This document shows, piece by piece, positions 1 to 12,216 of a stretch of DNA of 13,659 nucleotides. How positions within the stretch are numbered: position 1 is the stretch's first letter; each line of letters starts with the position of its first letter. This stretch comes from Gammaproteobacteria bacterium UBA5338 (GTDB lineage: Bacteria > Pseudomonadota > Gammaproteobacteria > Pseudomonadales > UBA5862): contig DHQM01000144.1 in the NCBI GenBank assembly GCA_002408105.1, positions 12,370 through 26,028 of the forward strand, in the 5' to 3' direction. Both the position numbers and the translations under genes were made by a program. The notes under the pieces are model-generated. The model had not been told where the DNA came from. It ran no database searches and saw nothing but the letters and a program-made list of their open reading frames with translations.

Positions 1-123
1 GTTGTCGACCACCTCCTGCACCAGGTGGTTGGGGCGGGTGGTGTCGGTGTACATGCCTGGCCGGCGGCGGACTGGATCCAGCCCGGTCAGAACTTCAATC
101 GACTCAGCGGTGTATTGATTCAT
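1..123 (-). CDS. parE: DNA topoisomerase IV subunit B, N-terminal fragment (partial at window edge)
   Basis: Only the first 41 codons are in the window. The minus-strand translation begins [20 protein letters not shown] and continues through [14 protein letters not shown] to VVDN. This closely matches the start of the ParE GHKL ATPase domain, including the RPGMY segment and the beginning of the Mg/ATP-binding N-box (QEVVDN). ParE pairs with ParC to form topoisomerase IV, which unlinks daughter chromosomes in the cytoplasm. The ATG at 121-123 fits the usual ParE N-terminus. The frame stays open upstream into cpdA, but that stretch has no family similarity. No clear Shine-Dalgarno sequence precedes the ATG. 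The gene follows cpdA by 67 bases on the same strand. In E. coli the yqiA esterase gene lies between these two, and it is missing here. Confidence 0.93.
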   Translation of the reverse strand, partial: MNQYTAESIEVLTGLDPVRRRPGMYTDTTRPNHLVQEVVDN

Positions 124-190
124 GCAATTGAACAGCGAAACGCGCGCAAACGGGGCACGAGGTGGGCGGGCATCGGCCAGTGCCTTCTGC

Positions 191-1012
191 TCAGTAGCCG
201 TCGGCGTCGTAGTGTATCGAAAAATCACCGGACACACGCACCACCTCGGTGTGGTGGCTGCCATCAGGGTAGAGCAGCAGGCGGCGATAGCCTGGCCCCA
301 GCGTATCCAGCGCAAAGCGGTCGCTGTGCGGTGCGAACTGGGCACAGGTCGAGGGGCTTGTCATCAGACGAAAGCCACCGTGGGTGGCACTGAACGCCTG
401 ATGGACATGGCCACAGAGGAGCATGCGGACCTGGTCAAAGCGCCCCAAGCACTCCATCAGCGCATCTCCGTTGACAATGCGCTGGGCATCCAGCCAAGGC
501 GTCCCGATCGGGACGGGTGGGTGATGCACGGCCACCAGCGTCGGCAGGTCAGGCTCAGCCTGCAACTGCGCATCAAGCCTTGCCAGCTCAGTCTCTGCCA
601 GCCGCCCTTCCGTGTGCCCAGCCCAATGCGAATTGAGGGTCAGAATGCGCCACCGCCCCAGGGTCAAGTCTACTCGGTTGAGCGCCAAAGTCCCCAAGCG
701 GCGCATCAGTTCAGGGGCATCGTGGTTGCCAGGCAGCCACAGCATCTCAGGGGCCCGGCCTTTTAGGTGGCTGAGCAGCCGATGATAGCTCGGCTCGGTT
801 TCATCCTGGGAAAGGTCGCCGGTCAGGAGCAGCAAGTCAGGCTCGGCGTGCCGGTCGATGTGTTCCAGCACCGCCCGCAGGCTGGCATCGGTTTGCACGC
901 CTGCCAAGCGGCCTTCAAGGTCGGCGAAAAGGTGACAGTCGGTGACCTGTACGACCTCAACGCACCCGCCATCGTCCTTGGCGTGGGTGGGGCGTGCCGG
1001 ATCAGCGGCCAA
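191..1012 (-). CDS. cpdA: 3',5'-cyclic-AMP phosphodiesterase (class III, calcineurin-like)
   Basis: This 273-residue protein should hydrolyse cAMP to 5'-AMP in the cytoplasm and so damp CRP/cAMP signalling. It carries the full metallophosphoesterase signature in order: D-x-H near residues 25-27 (TDCH), GD in LTGDLSQD near 66, GNHD near 95-98, HH in VAVHHPP near 168, and GHVH near 205. These residues hold the two active-site metals. Length and the C-terminal pattern ([17 protein letters not shown]) match CpdA/Icc, which is about 275 residues. The start is a TTG, chosen because no in-frame ATG or GTG precedes the first metal motif. It overlaps the end of the DUF1249 gene by 11 bases, which suggests translational coupling. 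It is part of the nudF-yqiB-cpdA-parE order conserved in Gammaproteobacteria. Confidence 0.95.
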   Translation of the reverse strand: MAADPARPTHAKDDGGCVEVVQVTDCHLFADLEGRLAGVQTDASLRAVLEHIDRHAEPDLLLLTGDLSQDETEPSYHRLLSHLKGRAPEMLWLPGNHDAPELMRRLGTLALNRVDLTLGRWRILTLNSHWAGHTEGRLAETELARLDAQLQAEPDLPTLVAVHHPPVPIGTPWLDAQRIVNGDALMECLGRFDQVRMLLCGHVHQAFSATHGGFRLMTSPSTCAQFAPHSDRFALDTLGPGYRRLLLYPDGSHHTEVVRVSGDFSIHYDADGY

Positions 1013-1454
1013 GTGCAGCCGGCTCTACAACCTGCCCGTAGCGCAAACAGTGTTTCAGCCACTCACCCAAGAACGCGTTGAGCTGCCATTTTTCGTCGCG
1101 GTGGTGCATGTGCAGGTTGCGGTACGGGGGGGTGGGCCAGGGTGGGCGTTGTCCTTGGCAGCGGATCACTTCAGCCATGCGCAGGTCATGGTACAGGCGC
1201 ACCGAGATGTCGAGCGGGCGCAGCCAATCCGCGATTGCGTCGAGCTGGCGGAGGGCCAGGGTCTCGGTGTAGCGCGCTTGGTCGATCACCCGGATTTCGA
1301 CCAGTGACCGCTCATCGATCCAGCCGCTTGCCGGAAGTTCCACCTCGACGGGCTGGTCCAGGCCAATGCGGGGCACAAGCCGGCGCAAGCGCAGGTAGTT
1401 GGCCTCCGCTTCGCCTTGCTGTGCCTTCAAATTGACTCGGTAGTTGGGTCTCAC
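1002..1454 (-). CDS. yqiB: DUF1249 family protein (YqiB-like), function unknown
   Basis: This protein of about 150 residues matches the YqiB/DUF1249 family in its conserved segments: N-Y-x-RLRRLVPR near the N-terminus, SVRLYHDLRMAEVIRCQ in the middle, and LHMHHRDEKWQLNAFLGEWL near the end. The molecular function of the family is not established. It nearly always lies between nudF and cpdA, as it does here. Two GTG starts are possible. The one at 1454 gives the usual family length, with GGAG just upstream. The one at 1517 adds 21 basic residues without family similarity and would overlap nudF by 23 bases. I prefer 1454, but the choice is not certain. A run of seven G (plus strand, 1126-1132) lies in the coding sequence and could be a sequencing or slippage hazard, though the frame is intact. 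Confidence 0.88.
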   Translation of the reverse strand: MRPNYRVNLKAQQGEAEANYLRLRRLVPRIGLDQPVEVELPASGWIDERSLVEIRVIDQARYTETLALRQLDAIADWLRPLDISVRLYHDLRMAEVIRCQGQRPPWPTPPYRNLHMHHRDEKWQLNAFLGEWLKHCLRYGQVVEPAALGR

Positions 1455-1494
1455 GCTCCAAACGCCTGTGCCTGCCCCGTTGCGCAGCGCCCTA

Positions 1495-5583
<4,089 letters not shown>

Positions 5584-5588
5584 GCGAA

Positions 5589-5604
5589 AGCGGAAGGCGC
5601 CGCT
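5589..5604. terminator. Possible weak hairpin between convergent tolC and waaA
   Basis: Only 27 bases separate the stop codons of tolC and waaA. They contain a 5-bp inverted repeat, AGCGG (5589-5593) and CCGCT (5600-5604), with a 6-base loop. There is no T tract on either strand, so this is at best a weak or bidirectional pause site rather than a standard intrinsic terminator. Confidence 0.2.
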
Positions 5605-5610
5605 GGCCAC

Positions 5611-6921
5611 TCAATCCGGCGGTTGACGGGACTTCTCCAAGGGGTGAATGGCCGCCTCCAACATCTGCATCATGCGACCGGCCGCACCCTGGTTCTCAGC
5701 GACCACCGCAAGGCCAGCCGCACCCATTCGAGTCCGCTCGGCAGGATCGTCGAACAGCCGGCGCAGCGTCGCTGCAAGGGCAGCGCCGTCCGCAACCCGA
5801 ACACTGGCGCCGGCCTGGTCCAGAAGTTCATCGACCCGGGCGAAATTGAACACCCAAGGTCCCCAGAGCACCGGACGGCCACAGGCGGCAGGCTCCAGGG
5901 GATTGTGGCCGCCAACGCGCACCAGCGACCCCCCCACAAATGCCAGATCCGCGAGCTGATACCACAGCAGCAACTCCCCCATGCTGTCGCCCAACAGTAC
6001 TTGGACCCCAGAATCAACCGGCTGGCCTGTGCTTCGCCGCACGGTCTTGAACCCTTCCGCTTCACACAGCTTCATCACCCGATCAAAGCGCTCTGGATGC
6101 CGGGGGACCAAAATCAGCAGTGAGTCGGGCCGCTCGGCCAGCACATTGCGATGCGCCGCCAACACCTGGACCTCTTCACCCTCGTGGGTACTGGCTGCCA
6201 CCCATAGCGGACGCCCGCAGAGCAGCCACTGACTGCGCAACAGCTCGGCCTGCTCAATCACAGCTTCGGGTACGGCGATGTCAAACTTCAGACTCCCAGT
6301 CACCTCAAGCCGCGACGGAATGGCACCGAGTCCCAGCAATCGCTCCGCGTCAGCCCTGGACTGCGCCGCAACAGCTGTGGCCCCCTGCAGCAGTGGTTTC
6401 ACCAAGCCCCGAACCCGGCGGTAGCCTCGCGCCGACTTGTCTGACAGCCGCGCATTCAACACCAATGTCGGTACACGCCGACGGCGAAGACAGGCGTACA
6501 AAGCCGGCCAAAGTTCGGTTTCCATAAACACCGCCACTTCGGGGTGCACGCGCCGCAGAAACAGCCAATTGGCAACGAACTGATCATAGGGCAGCAGACG
6601 GTGCATCACCCGGCCCCCAAACAGCGTCCGAACCCGTTCTGCTCCGGTCGGCGTGGTGCTGGTGATAAGGACTGGGCGCGGCTCTTCGGCGCGCAGCAGC
6701 GCCTCGACGATGGGCACTGCCGCAACGGTTTCGCCGACGGACACTGCGTGAATCCAAACTGGGTTGGCTCCTCGGACTGCAGGACCCAAACCCAAGCGCT
6801 GCAGCCAGTCCTCTCGGTACGCAGGGGTACGCCGGCCTCGCCAAAACAGGCGCGCCAGCAGCACGGGAAGCGCTGCCGTCATCAGGGTTTGGTATCCGAC
6901 AAGCCACAGGCGCTCACCCAT
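5611..6921 (-). CDS. waaA: Kdo transferase, lipid A-specific (GT30)
   Basis: WaaA transfers 3-deoxy-D-manno-octulosonic acid (Kdo) from CMP-Kdo to lipid IVA on the inner face of the cytoplasmic membrane, founding the LPS inner core. From the start chosen here the protein is 436 residues (E. coli 425). Visible features are a hydrophobic N-terminal anchor (about 5-28), HAVSVGE with the catalytic-type glutamate near 64, METELWP near 133, NARLS near 156, SLKFD near 210, PRHPERF near 263, GDSMGEL near 301, and GGSL followed by GGHNPLEPA near 330-345, which binds the nucleotide sugar. Starts at 6969, 6966 (both GTG) and 6960 (ATG) would overlap hldE by 11-20 bases. The ATG at 6921 aligns with family N-termini and has GGTGA upstream. 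It is in one operon with hldE. Confidence 0.95.
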   Translation of the reverse strand: MGERLWLVGYQTLMTAALPVLLARLFWRGRRTPAYREDWLQRLGLGPAVRGANPVWIHAVSVGETVAAVPIVEALLRAEEPRPVLITSTTPTGAERVRTLFGGRVMHRLLPYDQFVANWLFLRRVHPEVAVFMETELWPALYACLRRRRVPTLVLNARLSDKSARGYRRVRGLVKPLLQGATAVAAQSRADAERLLGLGAIPSRLEVTGSLKFDIAVPEAVIEQAELLRSQWLLCGRPLWVAASTHEGEEVQVLAAHRNVLAERPDSLLILVPRHPERFDRVMKLCEAEGFKTVRRSTGQPVDSGVQVLLGDSMGELLLWYQLADLAFVGGSLVRVGGHNPLEPAACGRPVLWGPWVFNFARVDELLDQAGASVRVADGAALAATLRRLFDDPAERTRMGAAGLAVVAENQGAAGRMMQMLEAAIHPLEKSRQPPD

Positions 6922-6949
6922 TGAGCCGATCACCCTGAAGGGCGCTGTT

Positions 6950-8377
6950 TCAGCCGGCATTGTCACCACGAATCCGCGTGATCAGCTCTGTCGTCGAGCA
7001 GCCGGGAACGAAATCCACCACCACGACTTGACCCCCCGAGCCGCGCACGGAGTCACCGCCAACGATGTCTTCGATACGGTAGTCACCGCCTTTTGCAAGC
7101 ACATCCGGAAGCAGCCTCCGGATCAGCCGCTCCGGCGTGGGCTCATCAAAGGCCACCACCCAGTCGACAGACGCCAGGCCGGCCAACACCTCCATGCGCT
7201 CCTCAAGCGGCATGATGGGCCTATTGGGCCCTTTCAGTCGCTGAACCGAGCGGTCACTGTTGACCGCGACGATCAGACGATCACCGAGCGACCGGGCCGC
7301 CTGCAGATAGCGCACGTGACCCGCATGCAGCAGATCGAAACAGCCGTTGGTGAACACCACACGTTCTCCCCGACCCCGAGCGTCTGCCCGAGCCGAGATC
7401 ACCTCAACCTCCGTGCACACGCCGGCGGCGTCTTCCAGCTGCCCCCCGACTGCACGTTGTAGCTCATCGACCGAGATCGCCGCTGTACCGAGTTTGGCCA
7501 CCGCAAGACCCGCGGCAAGATTGGCGAGTTGCGCCGCTTGCTTCAAGGGTGCCTGCGCGGCGAGCGATGCCGCCAAAACAGCAACCACCGTATCGCCCGC
7601 CCCTGTAACGTCGTACACCTCCTTGGCCTGAGCGGACCAGCGCGTGACCTGCCCTTCGGCGTCCACCAGGGTCATTCCATGTTCACCTCGGGTGATCAGC
7701 AGCGCCTGAAGGTCAAGATGCTCAACCAACCGCTGGGCCCGCTCGATCAGTTGATCTTCGGTCTTGCACACACCCACCACGGCCTCGAACTCAGTGCGAT
7801 TCGGTGTCAACAGGGTGGCCCCACGGTACCGCTGAAAGTCGGCCCCCTTGGGATCGACCACCACAGGAATGCTCACTGCGCGCGCTGCCTGGATCCAGGT
7901 CTCGACCTTTGCGAGGGTGCCTTTCAGGTAGTCGGAGATCACCAGCAATTGATGGCCTTGGAGCAAAGACTGCGCAGCTTCAAGGTCATCGCTCAAGCCT
8001 TCGAATGGGGTTTCAAAGTCGAGCCGCAGCAGTTGTTGGTGCCGGCTGATCACGCGCAACTTGGTGACGGTTGGCCGGTCATGGATGCGCTCAACCGCTG
8101 TTTGCACGGCGGCGCCCTCTAGCAGCCCGATCAGCGTATCGCCGGGTTCGTCCCAGCCGACAAGCCCACGCACTTTGGCGTTTACACCCAAAGCAACGAG
8201 GTTCATGGCCACGTTGGCTGCTCCGCCCGGTCGGGCCTCGATGTCGCCCACACGGACGACTGGAACGGGCGCCTCGGGAGACACCCGCTGGGTTTCCCCA
8301 TGCCAGTAGCGATCCAGCATCAGGTCGCCCACGACCAGCACGGACGTGTCACGAAACCTCGGCAAGGACTCTGTCAT
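6950..8377 (-). CDS. hldE: Bifunctional heptose-7-phosphate kinase / heptose-1-phosphate adenylyltransferase
   Basis: HldE catalyses two steps toward ADP-L-glycero-D-manno-heptose, the inner-core LPS sugar donor. An N-terminal PfkB-type kinase makes heptose 1,7-bisphosphate, and a C-terminal nucleotidyltransferase later adds AMP. At 475 residues it has the full length (E. coli 477). The kinase shows the substrate-binding PGGAANVAMN (50-59) and the catalytic DVTGAGDT (256-263). The transferase starts with FTNGCFDLLHAGHVRYL (342-358), whose HAGH is the HxGH nucleotide-binding motif, and ends with the CSTTELI element near 460-466. The ATG at 8377 has GGAG 5 bases upstream. It is followed by waaA. 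The GmhA and GmhB partner enzymes are not in the window. Confidence 0.96.
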   Translation of the reverse strand: MTESLPRFRDTSVLVVGDLMLDRYWHGETQRVSPEAPVPVVRVGDIEARPGGAANVAMNLVALGVNAKVRGLVGWDEPGDTLIGLLEGAAVQTAVERIHDRPTVTKLRVISRHQQLLRLDFETPFEGLSDDLEAAQSLLQGHQLLVISDYLKGTLAKVETWIQAARAVSIPVVVDPKGADFQRYRGATLLTPNRTEFEAVVGVCKTEDQLIERAQRLVEHLDLQALLITRGEHGMTLVDAEGQVTRWSAQAKEVYDVTGAGDTVVAVLAASLAAQAPLKQAAQLANLAAGLAVAKLGTAAISVDELQRAVGGQLEDAAGVCTEVEVISARADARGRGERVVFTNGCFDLLHAGHVRYLQAARSLGDRLIVAVNSDRSVQRLKGPNRPIMPLEERMEVLAGLASVDWVVAFDEPTPERLIRRLLPDVLAKGGDYRIEDIVGGDSVRGSGGQVVVVDFVPGCSTTELITRIRGDNAG

Positions 8378-8446
8378 TCCGACTCCACCTGTGCTTCACC
8401 CCCCTGAATCGCCCTGCCATTTGTACACCGAATGCGACGACTCCTT

Positions 8447-8453
8447 TATTATA
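8447..8453. promoter_or_regulatory. Shared AT-rich -10 box between hldE and the methyltransferase gene
   Basis: A short AT-rich island in GC-rich DNA reads TATAAT on the minus strand (8448-8453, exact consensus) and TATTAT on the plus strand (8447-8452). The first would give hldE-waaA a leader of about 64 bases. The second would give the plus-strand methyltransferase one of about 32. The -35 regions are poor: TTGTAC at 8421-8426 for the plus strand is 20 bases away, and the minus strand has nothing close to consensus. Confidence 0.4.
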
Positions 8454-8490
8454 CCCGCGCTACGCAGCCCCAATGCCCAGGAGATCCGGC

Positions 8491-9108
8491 ATGCGCGCCC
8501 CACTTACCATCGACCTCGATTCGGTCAAAGGCTTCCTCGACCCTCGGGAAGGCGATGCCCTGTATCAACTGGCACGCGAACACTCGACACGGGGTCCATG
8601 TCTGGAAATTGGCAGCTACTGCGGTAAGTCAACGCTGTACCTGGCCACCGCCTGCAAAGAAACCGGTGCATTGTTGTATGCGATCGATCACCACCGTGGA
8701 TCCGAGGAACACCAGGTCGGTGAGGCGTACCACGACCCGGACCTGTACGACACTGGGGCAAAAGCGATGGACAGCTTTCGAGAATTTCGCTGGAATCTGC
8801 GCCGGGCAGCGCTCGAGGAGTACGTGGTCCCGATTGTCGCTCAATCCGAAGCTGCGGCTCGACATTGGTGCACCGGGTTGTCACTGGTGTTCATTGACGG
8901 GGGGCACAGTGAAGCGGCGGCGCTGGCAGACTACCGGGCCTGGGCACCCCGGGTGATGCCCGGCGGTATCCTCGCCATCCACGACATTTTCTTTGACCCG
9001 GAAGAAGGGGGCCAAGCCCCCCGCATGGTGTACGACCTGGCAATTGCCTCCGGCCTATTCGAGCCGCTCCCGATGGTGCACACCTTGGGCATCCTCAGGC
9101 GCATCTAA
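8491..9108 (+). CDS. Class I SAM-dependent methyltransferase (Methyltransf_24 / TylF-like)
   Basis: The 205-residue soluble protein has a Rossmann methyltransferase fold: motif I LEIGSYCGKST (about residues 33-43), the acidic strand-2 end in YAIDHHRGSEEH, the strand-4 VFIDGGHSEAAALADYRAW segment, and LAIHDIFFDP. The IDGGH and HD residues are the metal- and substrate-binding type seen in TylF/Methyltransf_24 O-methyltransferases, which often modify sugars. The substrate is unknown. The start is the ATG at 8491, because AGGAGA (8479-8484) lies 6 bases upstream. An ATG at 8473 lies before that site and is rejected. The gene is divergent from hldE. It converges with the helical-barrel gene, overlapping it by 54 bases at the 3' end. 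Its likely partners are the three minus-strand genes that follow. Confidence 0.85.
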   Translation: MRAPLTIDLDSVKGFLDPREGDALYQLAREHSTRGPCLEIGSYCGKSTLYLATACKETGALLYAIDHHRGSEEHQVGEAYHDPDLYDTGAKAMDSFREFRWNLRRAALEEYVVPIVAQSEAAARHWCTGLSLVFIDGGHSEAAALADYRAWAPRVMPGGILAIHDIFFDPEEGGQAPRMVYDLAIASGLFEPLPMVHTLGILRRI

Positions 9109-10134
9109 CAGCTGCACTTCCGTGAACAGTCGGCTTGCAGGCGTCGCCTGCGCCAGGGCGTCGGCCGCCAGCAAAACCGCGCCGGCCGTCCAGGTCGGCT
9201 GCTCCTCCGGCCAAAGCAGGTCCAGATCGAACTGGTACCCCGTCCAATAGACACCACTGTCGCAGCGAAACTCGTGAAGCCAACTGAACAGCTCGCTGGC
9301 TCGATGGCGGTCGCCTGCCGCCAACAGCGCCATGGTCAACTCGCAAGACTCAGCAACTGTCACCCAGGGCTCATCCGCGACGCAACGGCACCCAAGGTCC
9401 GCTTCGATGAATTCTTGCCATCGACCACGCAGGCGCGTGCGTGCCCCGTCGCCCTGAACCACCCCGGTTAAAATCGGGTAAAACCAATCCATTGAGTACC
9501 GAGATTTGCTCTGATCAAAGCGATCCGGTCGCGTGCGCAAGGCCTGACCCAACCGCTCTCTCGCCTGCTTCCACGCTGTTTGTGGTCGGGACAATGCCAC
9601 TGAAATGTTGTATCCGCACTCCAAGCTCTTGTAGATCGAACTGCAACCCGTGACCAACGCCCGGGGCAAGGGCTGGCCCTCAACGTTGCGGGCCCAATAG
9701 ACCTCGCCAGTGGTCGCCTGCAGCTCCAGTACATGCCCGATGGCGGAATTCACTGCGGGCCACATGCGCTGCAAGAATTCGAGGTCGCCGGTGATCAAAT
9801 AATGGTGCCACACCCCGGTCGCAATGTAGGCGACGAAATTGGACTCCTTGCGGCTCTCTGCATCGATGACGGCCTCTCCGGCCTCGTAGCGTGCCCACCA
9901 GCTGCCATCGTCCAACTGGTTTGCCGCGAGCCATTCGTATGCCGCCACCGCCTCAGCGTAGCGGCCGGCGATGCTCAACCCCATTGCTGCCTCAACATGG
10001 TCCCAGGGATCCAGGTGCCCGCCAATGAACCATGGAATGGAGCCGTCCGACTGCTGCACACCCAGCAAATAGTCAACCGAGGGTGCGAAATAGTCGATCG
10101 GCAGTGCGCCACGAGTTAAATACAGCTTGGTCAC
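9055..10134 (-). CDS. Alpha/alpha-barrel protein of the 'prenyltransferase-like' type, function unknown
   Basis: This 359-residue protein has repeated helix-hairpin units with QxxDGSW-like turns: QQSDGSIPWF (27-36), NQLDDGSWW (72-80) and a degenerate TTGEVYWARN (141-150). Such repeats form alpha/alpha barrels, as in terpene cyclases, prenyltransferase beta subunits and some glycoside hydrolases. Automatic annotation of such proteins often says prenyltransferase. I see no DxDD cyclase motif or prenyl-binding signature. Conserved-looking acidic and aromatic patches are HLDPWDHVE (40-48), KESNFVAYIATGVWHH (96-111), SMDWFYP (214-220), and FDLDLLWPEEQPTWTAG (302-318). With no signal peptide or membrane span it should be cytoplasmic. 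A carbohydrate-active role is my inference from the neighbouring glycosyltransferase. The GTG start at 10134 has AAAGGA 7 bases upstream, inside the end of the preceding methyltransferase gene. It is the last gene of the operon. Confidence 0.8.
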   Translation of the reverse strand: MTKLYLTRGALPIDYFAPSVDYLLGVQQSDGSIPWFIGGHLDPWDHVEAAMGLSIAGRYAEAVAAYEWLAANQLDDGSWWARYEAGEAVIDAESRKESNFVAYIATGVWHHYLITGDLEFLQRMWPAVNSAIGHVLELQATTGEVYWARNVEGQPLPRALVTGCSSIYKSLECGYNISVALSRPQTAWKQARERLGQALRTRPDRFDQSKSRYSMDWFYPILTGVVQGDGARTRLRGRWQEFIEADLGCRCVADEPWVTVAESCELTMALLAAGDRHRASELFSWLHEFRCDSGVYWTGYQFDLDLLWPEEQPTWTAGAVLLAADALAQATPASRLFTEVQLLDAPEDAQGVHHRERLE

Positions 10135-10138
10135 ACCA

Positions 10139-10843
10139 TTATCCTTTGGTGAAATACATCACAGTGCTTTTTCCGATAAGTGGATTCAAGACCTGTTCCA
10201 ACTTTCGCGTCAAAGCCGGGGCTTTCATCATGTCCCACACCAGCAAACGGTGGTAAGCCTTGACGAGTCGAGAGCACTCCCGACGCCTCCAGAGGGCACA
10301 TTGCAACCACCAATACGGGCTGTGCAGGGCGTGAGCGCGGTGGCGCGCGGACACCTCGAATCCGTGGTCCTCAATCTCGCGCTGCAGGGCCTTGCCGCAA
10401 AAAATGCGCACATGGCCGCCGGGCACCTCGTGGTACGCGTCGCTGAGCGCCCAGCAGAGCCACTCCGGGCCGTAGCTTGGAACACTGACGGCCAGCTTGC
10501 CACCGGGGCGCAAAACCCGGTTGAGCTCCGACAGAGCTGCCGCATAATCGGGAATGTGCTCCAGCACTTCGGAACAGACCACCACATCGAAGCAGGCATC
10601 GGGGAACGGCAACGACAAGCCGTCTGCCTGCAGCACGGCGGGATATCCAGACCCAGCGTGGGGGGGCGCCGCCTGCATGGCATCTCGAGCGGCGAGCAAG
10701 TCCTCAAAACCGAGGTCAACCCCCACAGACACCACTTCTGCATGGGCTGCCGCACCCAGGGTGTGTCGACCCTGTCCGCAGCCGAGGTCCAGCACCCGCT
10801 GGCCTGGCATCAGCTGCAGCCTGTCGAACTCAATGGTCTGCAT
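10139..10843 (-). CDS. Class I SAM-dependent methyltransferase (Methyltransf_11 / UbiE-like)
   Basis: The 234-residue protein shows a textbook methyltransferase core: motif I VLDLGCGQGRHTLG (17-30), acidic strand-2 end VGVDLG near 43, ADGLSLPFPDACFDVVVCSEVLEHI across 74-97 (motifs II-III), and LRPGGKLAVSVPSYGPEW near 111-128. The C-terminal part (SPYWWLQC, VWDMMKAPALTRKLEQVLNP) is extra and probably sets substrate choice. The substrate is not known; a sugar or glycolipid is inferred from context. The start at 10843 begins MQTIEFDRLQ and lies within the last 14 bases of the glycosyltransferase gene, so the two are likely translationally coupled. An upstream start at 10948 would add 35 residues read from inside the glycosyltransferase gene and without fold similarity. 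The following gene starts 5 bases beyond this stop. Confidence 0.9.
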   Translation of the reverse strand: MQTIEFDRLQLMPGQRVLDLGCGQGRHTLGAAAHAEVVSVGVDLGFEDLLAARDAMQAAPPHAGSGYPAVLQADGLSLPFPDACFDVVVCSEVLEHIPDYAAALSELNRVLRPGGKLAVSVPSYGPEWLCWALSDAYHEVPGGHVRIFCGKALQREIEDHGFEVSARHRAHALHSPYWWLQCALWRRRECSRLVKAYHRLLVWDMMKAPALTRKLEQVLNPLIGKSTVMYFTKG

Positions 10844-12119
10844 GGGACGACAGCAACCGGTCGTAGTGCGCAGACATCTGCTCGGCGCAAACCTGCCAGC
10901 AGAACAGTTCCTCAATGCGCTGCCGACCGCGGCGACCAAGCTCCTCACGAGTCGCGGGATCGGTCAGCAGGCCGGCAATGGCGCCCTGCAAGGCACCGCT
11001 GTCCGCGGGTGGCACCAAGACCCCAGCGTCCCCCACCACCTCGGGCAGGGCGCCGCCCGTGGTTGCCACAACAGGCGTGGCGCAGGCCATGGCCTCTCCA
11101 GCAGGCAACCCGAAGCCCTCATACAAGGACGGGACCACCGCCACTGTGGCCTGGGCGTACAGCTCGGCCACCGCTTCTGTCGAAAGGCCACTCAGAAACT
11201 GGATGCGGTCCTCGATGCCAAGGCGCCGGATCAACCGTTCGGTGTGCCCGCCCACCTTGGGTTTGCCCAGCACCACCAACTCGGTCTGCGGGTGCGCTGC
11301 AACCAATCCTGGGATCGCCTGCAACAGGTAGTCCAACCCCTTCAGTGGCGCATCCGCACTCGCGGTTGCCATGATTCGGTATGGAACCCGCTTGACCTCT
11401 GGCCGGGGGCGGAACTGGAGGGTATCAATGCCGTTATAGACCAGCCCGATGCGGTCACTCGGGATGGCGAAATCCGCGGCGATGTCACGCCGGGAACACT
11501 CGGAAACCGTCACCAGGTGGTCCAGCTTTCGGATCACCGCCTGCTGCATGTCCAAGAATGAATGCCAACGCCGAATCAATGCCCGGTGCCACCAGTGCCG
11601 GGCACTGTCGAGCTCGAGCTGGAGGTCGCGGGAAATCGGGTGATGGACCGTAGAAACCACCGGAATGCCCAGCTCCTGCAGCGCCAACACCCCCCAGGAC
11701 AGGCTCTGGTTGTCGTGCACCAGGTCGTAGTCCCCTCGGCGCTGCTCAAAGTAGCGCACCACCCGCCGGCCGAAGGTTTCCGGTTCGGGAAAGCCGCCCA
11801 GCAACTTGTCGATGTATTCTGCCCGATTGATTGGATCACGCAGCGCCGCGAAAGAGGCGCGGGGGAACAAGGTGGTCTGTGAGAAGAGGTCCAGGCTCGG
11901 CATCTTGATCAACCTCACCCGGGGATCCAGTTGCGGATAAGGCGGGCCAGAAAGCACATCCACCCGATGACCGGCATCGGTCAGCGCCTTGCTCAAAAAC
12001 CGGATATAGACGCCCTGGCCACCACAGTAGGGATGACTGCGGTAGCCCAATAAACATATGCGCAGTGGCTTGCGCAGGGATAGGCCAGGTTCCTCAACGA
12101 GGGCCGGAACACCTGTCAT
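10830..12119 (-). CDS. Glycosyltransferase family 4 protein
   Basis: The 429-residue protein is a GT-B fold retaining glycosyltransferase of the GT4 group. The N-terminal acceptor domain opens with ICLLGYRSHPYCGGQGVYIR, including the glycine-rich GGQGVY loop (33-38). The C-terminal donor domain has YNGID near 229, ASADAPLKGLDYLL near 254, and the EX7E motif in YEGFGLPAGEAMACATPVVA (E324 and E332), which contacts the nucleotide sugar. There is no signal peptide, so it should act at the cytosolic side of the membrane. Donor and acceptor cannot be read from sequence. The ATG at 12119 precedes the conserved region by about 20 residues and has only a weak GGA upstream. The longer frame to 12242 is rejected because it runs through the leader hairpins. 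It is the first gene of the operon. Confidence 0.92.
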   Translation of the reverse strand: MTGVPALVEEPGLSLRKPLRICLLGYRSHPYCGGQGVYIRFLSKALTDAGHRVDVLSGPPYPQLDPRVRLIKMPSLDLFSQTTLFPRASFAALRDPINRAEYIDKLLGGFPEPETFGRRVVRYFEQRRGDYDLVHDNQSLSWGVLALQELGIPVVSTVHHPISRDLQLELDSARHWWHRALIRRWHSFLDMQQAVIRKLDHLVTVSECSRRDIAADFAIPSDRIGLVYNGIDTLQFRPRPEVKRVPYRIMATASADAPLKGLDYLLQAIPGLVAAHPQTELVVLGKPKVGGHTERLIRRLGIEDRIQFLSGLSTEAVAELYAQATVAVVPSLYEGFGLPAGEAMACATPVVATTGGALPEVVGDAGVLVPPADSGALQGAIAGLLTDPATREELGRRGRQRIEELFCWQVCAEQMSAHYDRLLSSHADH

Positions 12120-12187
12120 TCGTTGTCCGCCAGTGTGTTTATCCTTCGGTCTTCTCAGCGGACCCGCACCAGCCATCCGCGCGGTGT

Positions 12188-12208
12188 GCAAGGAAGTCTG
12201 GTCCTTGC
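12188..12208 (-). promoter_or_regulatory. Leader hairpin 2 of the glycosyltransferase operon
   Basis: A perfect 7-bp inverted repeat, GCAAGGA (12188-12194) and TCCTTGC (12202-12208), has a 7-base loop. It lies in the untranslated leader between the predicted promoter and the glycosyltransferase ATG. No T tract follows, so it does not look like a terminator. Confidence 0.35.
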
Positions 12209-12216
12209 CACCGTGG

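Noticed and set aside
1126..1132. Runs of seven G/C at 1126-1132 and 1723-1729 as possible programmed frameshift sites
   Set aside because: Both genes (DUF1249 and nudF) stay in frame through the runs and match their families on both sides, so no frameshift is needed.
6417..6427. GGCGGTAGCCT, a match to the RfaH ops element, near LPS genes
   Set aside because: It lies inside waaA on the strand opposite to transcription and not in a leader, so it cannot pause the waaA transcript. Chance match.
10127..11374. Long plus-strand open frames across 10127-11561 and 12065-13219
   Set aside because: They run antisense to clear methyltransferase, GT4 and HDOD genes and translate to low-complexity Arg/Pro/Ala-rich sequence without motifs.
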